A stretch of 64,000 nt of DNA from Aldrovandia affinis (taxonomy: Eukaryota; Chordata; Actinopteri; Notacanthiformes; Halosauridae): positions 558,001-622,000 of the forward strand of contig JAINUG010000018.1 of assembly GCA_029706075.1 (NCBI GenBank). Reading direction: 5' to 3'. This document shows, in pieces, positions 58,343-64,000 of this stretch (the first letter of the stretch is position 1; each line of letters opens with the position of its first letter). The position numbers and the translations under genes are program-made. Below the pieces are notes generated by a model, which was not told the DNA's origin, did no database searches, and was given only the letters and a program-made list of their open reading frames with translations.

Positions 58343-61300
58343 TATATATTCACACAAGGTAGGCTATTGTCTCTGTAGTTAAACTGACGTTTGATTGTTT
58401 ATTCGTTTATTTAGCAAGGACCATACACAACTCATTTGCGGTTCCAGAATTAGCTATAAGTTAGCTTGGAGTTAGCTCATTTTCACCTGCAAGATGCAGG
58501 CTAAATTTAATATAGAGCTATGTGAAATATTTAATCAGATGAAAGGACATGAGATTCTCCCGAGTAATAATACCATAACAGCAAGAATAACAATACCCAG
58601 CAAATGATACTAACAGCCTCGTGATTTTATAATTCTCCACCTGCGACTCTATCGAAGCTCCCCTTTGACCAAAGCCCAATTAAAACGTGCCTCTCAACGC
58701 AGAGTGACCTCTTCCGTCATGAATATTTATGTACAGAATGCAAATAAAACCCCGCGCAGTGCACAACAAAGGGCTCGAGAAAGAACAAAGAGAGTGCCTC
58801 TTGGGCGAAGCAGCGTGGATGCCATCACTTCGAAGCACCGTCACACTGAGGACAGGAGAATGAAATCTGCCACAGCAAATTAAACCGCTGCGCAGCAACA
58901 GCTCCGCTAACTCGTTCAATGACCCCCCCTCCCTCCCAGCGCCTTTGAAATATTCTCCCCATTTTAAAAAGACAGGACCGTGAAAAAAAAGACGTCTAAT
59001 AGTATAAATCATTTTAATTTATTGTGTAAATAGCGGCGCTCTGAAATGCGATCTCTCACACTATGGCACAGACGCCATAAATATTAAATGAATCAGGGGA
59101 GAACGTTACCCAGAGGAAATATTGTGATACAGTCCAAACAGCAAAACAATATAATATCCAGCTCAAATATGGAATTCAGAATGCCCCTTGCTTATACCAC
59201 ATCGACATATCTTAGATATGTAAAAGAGCATCGATGCACCAACCACTACAGCCAACAAAAGACACTCATATACACATAGCCTACACGCAAACGCAACGCA
59301 CAGTGCTCTGGTTTGGGAATTCTGTAAGAACGGGCATAGGTTAGAATTAATAACCAAATAAATAAGTAATAAAACCCATGCTTCATAGATAGTGACATTT
59401 AATGCAGGAAATGTGCCAAGTAGTTGCGGCGTACAGGGGTCTGCTTGTAAATAATTAATCTTTGCTCTTCATGTCTTCTTGTCAGTACAGACCGGGGGCT
59501 TGTATCCTGGCAACGCGCCATGGTTTCCACATGGTGCAGGGAGCGAGGATCCCCTCAGGGGGGAGCCAGTCATCTCCAGGCTCGAGCTGGCGCGCAAGCG
59601 CTCGCGCACCGCCTCGCGCTGACATGTGTTCCCAGTAAACGCGGAGAGCCCTGCGTTTTCTTCCTGATGCAATCCATGATACGAGACGTCTTCATTTGCC
59701 TGCCTGCGTTACACTGAAGGATGTACGCATTTCCAAGGAGGTTTTCAAGGTTTATCTCATAAACCCCATTCGTATTTCATCACTGCAAAGAGCTTCACAC
59801 CAGTTGAAGTAAGCTGCTAGCGGAGATCTTTTTTGGGCAGTCGGCCATGACGTGGTGGAATGATTAACGTTAGATTTGTTGACCTAATACTTTGTAGAGG
59901 GAGCATAATTACCTGCGACACTGTTCAGCTTCATCCTTGTATTTCTCTGGGAAATCAGCTATGTAACAGGCTTTGGGAATTACTGTAATTGTTTAAAATG
60001 TAAGAAATGTAAGTAGCCTACAGTAAATGCACTGTGTAGGCTAATTGTAGAGACTATGATAGTGTCTACACAACCCTGGGAAGATAAAGGGTAATCAAAA
60101 TATTACTTGGTGAAGCGCAAGCATTTTATCATTACAGACTTTGAGACAGAAGAACAATAGAAACACAGAGAATTGAGATTTTAAAACTTGAGGAAACAGA
60201 GGAAAGCATGCAGTATTAAGAAGAAAAAAGAAAGGTCTGCAACAGATGCAACACCTAAATGTGAATCCTTTGTCAAGATCTAGAGTCTCTGGGCAGGACA
60301 GCTATATTTCTCATTTCTCACTACGAACAAAAGTGAATAGACTCTCCATGAGGAGGTTGGTGATATTTTGCACTAAGCCAGCAGAGCAATAATGGTGTCA
60401 GATTTGACACAACAAGAATCTTTCTTATTTCTCCAACAGGTATAATTACCACCAGTAATATCCATCTCATTATAACCAGAGTTCATGGGCGCAGATTAAA
60501 TTCAACCTGTTCAATCCATATAACAGAGCCCAAAAACCGGATGGTGCATAATTATTGACCCTGTTTGGGCATTTAAGCTGTCTGGCGCACACCACAGTAA
60601 GATTCAAGCAAGACTCAAGTTTTTGTGAGGGAAAAAAATAAACAAACACAATCTTGAGGGGAAATAGTCCCCTCTCTGAGATGTGAGAGTGGACGCATCA
60701 TTCCTTCTGATTCTCATGAGATGCTAAATTTTCATTCATAGTAGTGATGAAGATGAAACGGTCTGTTCCTCTTGCCTGGATCGGGCTGTTAACTGAGTGC
60801 GTGGGTCCCAGAGGTCACATGGACCCTGTCTGTTCTGTGAGTCAGTCCATGCTCAGTGCCATAGACCCAACATAGGGGTGGCCAATATGTTGTTTATACC
60901 CAATATACCAGTATTTACATATGATATGGTTCTAATGATATCCTGTGTATTGTGATAAGGTCAGGTCAGCCATCTCTAATGCTGGTAGCATTAGTGTTCA
61001 TGTGTGCAATTCAACTGGTCTGCTGTTGCCCATATATTTTATATTAATTTCAGTTTAAAGAAATGAAAAAATGTTGTGTAATAAATCATTAGATCATTCA
61101 TCGTTAATAATCTAGAATTGTTGTTACAGGGTTTTAAGTCCCAGCCAGATGCAAGACTCCTAAAGTAGACCATGGATCTACCAACACCAATATTATATCA
61201 TTGGGATCATTCAGCGCATATGAGACTGTTATGGTCATATAATAACTTGCAGTGTTTTTTAAATATTCAACATAGTAGAACTGGGTCTTTCCTCTTTGTG

Positions 61301-64000
61301 GTCTCTATCTCACACAATGAAATCCTGTAAGAAATTGGCATTGTAAGAAAGTGCCATTGTTCATCACACAATGCAAATAATGTACTCATACCTCCAAAGG
61401 CTGATTAAAAATATTTATGTAATTGCTTTTGCCTTTTTGTCTGAATAATTGTTGGAATATTTCTACTTCCACAATGAAACTTGGAAACTGTGCCTGTTAA
61501 CACATTCAAGCTAAAACAACTAACATTATCTTAATATTTGCCAAATATGCATTATGTGCACCACGGTTCTCATAGCTATTTAATTTGTGGGAAAACACTT
61601 CAAGTAATTATTTGAATACTCTTGGGCAGTAAAAAAAATATGTCCGCACCTGCATGCATCTTTTCCCCTTTGCAATAAACCTGTTGTCGAGGTGGGAAAA
61701 GCTCAGAAGGCTTCAAAAGCAACCCTCCGTTCCACCTAGCAGGGATATGAAATATTTGTGTGCACAGATTGATGGCAGGAATGGATTTAACTAATGGAAT
61801 TACACGTGCATGTGTTGCTCTCTTTGGCTGTAAGGGCTCTTGCCTTCAGCAAGCCTGTTTCAGGACTGAGGAAGGCTTGCCTCTCAGGTCAGGCTAATTA
61901 AAATTCTAATGGCTCCTCAGTCAGATGCAAATGGCTTTAATGGTAGAGATGGACCCAAGCTGGTGGAATCAGGGAAGGGAGTGATGGAGGCGCACAAAAT
62001 TAGATTTGCATAAAAAAGTGTGTGTCACCGCTCCTCGGGGCTAGGGGAATGCTTATCTATACACTGTCAAATCTCTCCACTTCAAGGTAATAAGGACAGT
62101 TCAGTCATACAGTGTTTTTGGTGTTGTAAAGTGCCATGAAAAACAGTTTTTTCTATCTCCTGCTTTTAAAAATGAGGCCTGGTTCCATATTATCTTAATC
62201 CACCCCCCTCTTTGTCACATACATATGCTTCTGTCAAGATGTGGCACAATATACATGTAGTTAGCTAGCTGGATGTGCAATCAGTCAATCTAAAGATTCT
62301 TCCATAATATTTTTTATACATTTAGTAAACTGATATTCTGAAAAGAAATCTCACTCACTAAAAAGTTGGATCAGTTTAAATGATTTAAAAAAAACACCAA
62401 AAGAACAGTGACTACGGCAAAATAGACTGATGCTGCATTCTAATCTATATTTTAACAGATGTGAAGAATGCTAGAAAAATAATCACAAAAGATATATGAA
62501 GAATAACGTATAAATGAAAATGAAATTAAATACAATGAAAAATTATGGAAAAATTATCAAAATGTCCTAGAAAAACAAAAATTATGACAGATTGATTGTA
62601 CCCTTTTCTTTTTGATAAAATAGGTGTTGTCTTGTCTTTGAGTCCCTAAACCACAATGTCAATGAATGAGACTTTTGAAAGCGTAGCAGCTTTGAGTGGC
62701 TTCATATTTTTTTGTTCAACAATTGCTTAACTTTATTAACATTTTAAGTAAATTTTCCAGCTATTGCAGAAACAATCATACAGCTAGTTGCATGTAATAC
62801 AACTTAAATATAAATAAATAAATAAAGTTAATTTTAAAAATAAGGAAGAAAAGAAAGTATATGCTTAATATTAGCCAGCCAATTAGCCTTATATTCAAAA
62901 CTTATTTTTTAAATACTGAACGCGAATGTGTATTTTCGTTTCGAAATCAAAATTTCCACTTCATGCTCTAAAATATACAATTGTATTATATATAGCTGGT
63001 CTATGATAGATATACTACATAAAAGGTACAGTGTACTAAATACAATTTCCTTCTGAACCAATTTATTACTGCACTGTATTAAGGGGGAGAAGGGAGACTG
63101 CACTGCACATTTCACGCGTGTATTGTATATATGAATTGCTTTTGTTGTAGCCTTTATGACCCAACATGCAGGCCATATAAGTGCCAGAATGTATAGGTGT
63201 CTAATGAATCACTGCTAAAAGGTATTTCAATGAAATGACCTTGGGTTGCTTTTATAGACCTTTACCTTTTTGAAGACAAGAAAACAGAAAAAGAAGAAGC
63301 CCTCCCAACCAGTAAGAGCACATGGTCTCTCCTGACTAAAATGGGTTATTGTTCCCGTGACCTGTAATTCCCTGACCTACGTTGCTTACTTTCACTTTGC
63401 CCAGTGTTCCATCCTCTGTATGTTAATACTAGCCTCAAGGGCAACTCTTCATGAATGCATTCAATGGCTCTGGAATTTCAAGGTCAGATTTGAAGGTCAT
63501 TTTGTGAAGGACGCGTGTAAGTGAGCCGTATAGCCAGTCGTGAGTACACAGGGTACAGCCTTTTTCCTCTTTTTGTGAACAGTAATGTAGATACTGTAAA
63601 TTATATTATGGGTAATGGAGTAAACAGAGCCAGACCATAAAACCTCCCTTTTTGCCCACAGAGAAACTTGTGCTCGCCATCATTACGGAAACGTCTGTTC
63701 AGTGTTGGCATCCGCATAGACTGCTGCGTGTGAACCTCTGGTCTTGTGAGCTGTGCAAGATATGGCAACCTTTACCACAAGGCCAAAATTCCCAGTAACC
63801 ATGGTGAACCAAAGCAGGCAAACAGCATTCCATTAAGAAGTGGTAAGGGGAGGACTGGTCACAGAGCACTAATTGTTTATTCAAGTGCAGACGGAGAGGA
63901 AGGGAGAGAGAAAGAGAGAGAGTGAGAGATAGAGAGGGAGGCAGGGAAAATAAACTTTCAAATAAGGTCTCCCACAGCTTGCATCCTGAAGTAAAAGCAT
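58343..64000. other. Gene desert with enhancer-like islands
   Basis: No gene. Candidate conserved blocks: 58620-59060, 59470-59720 (CpG-rich), 60290-60610, 61640-62060 (GGCTAATTAAAATTCTAATG and octamer-type ATGCAAAT) and 63240-63530. The right edge holds a (GA)-rich run at 63890-63942. Confidence 0.45.
63890..63942 (+). repeat. (GA)-rich purine run
   Basis: Imperfect GAGA/GGGA repeat. Confidence 0.75.

Overview
The window is nuclear DNA from a ray-finned (teleost-type) fish. It has intron-split vertebrate genes with GT-AG junctions, AT-rich spacers, and a dense load of Tc1/mariner, hAT, piggyBac-like, L2, CR1-like and tRNA-SINE repeats typical of fish. One tRNA-SINE shares its 3' tail with an L2 LINE. 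I associate that pairing with eels and relatives, but the lineage is not proven. No bacterial, plasmid, phage or CRISPR features are present.

Two protein genes are readable in full. PSMG2 (proteasome assembly chaperone 2) lies on the minus strand at 6763-12826 in seven coding exons that join in frame to 260 aa. CEP76 (centrosomal protein of 76 kDa) lies on the plus strand at 13472-29433 in twelve coding exons that join in frame to 661 aa. They are head to head with 645 bp between start codons, a likely shared promoter; the same pair is neighbouring on human chromosome 18. Each has an AATAAA-type signal downstream of its stop. The genes are not known to act in one pathway: one helps build the 20S proteasome alpha ring, the other restrains centriole reduplication.

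Layout: 1-6500 is intergenic with SINE copies, a possible hAT remnant and a transposase fragment. 6.5-12.8 kb is PSMG2; its intron 4 carries an apparently complete DD36E Tc1/mariner element with an intact 344-aa transposase frame, beside a mariner relic that was itself hit by two later insertions. 12.8-13.5 kb is the shared promoter. 13.5-29.4 kb is CEP76; intron 8 holds a 173-bp tandem array and a 30-bp-arm inverted repeat, intron 9 a piggyBac-like MITE, and intron 10 a pile of SINE, Tc1, L2 and CR1-like fragments. 30.1-34.9 kb has two non-autonomous DNA transposons, each built around many internal copies of a short motif. From 35 to 64 kb I find no gene: it is an AT-rich desert with a few more Tc1/MITE/SINE copies and several GC/CpG-richer islands with homeodomain-like TAATTA cores that look like candidate enhancers of a gene outside the window.

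I did not find a convincing undescribed gene system. The best leads are the intact DD36E element (8471-9691), the TIR element with repeated GGTTGCGCCACCTGAC motifs (30132-31365), the pogo-like element with repeated GGTTGGTTGGCACA motifs (33754-34914), and the enhancer-like islands of the desert.
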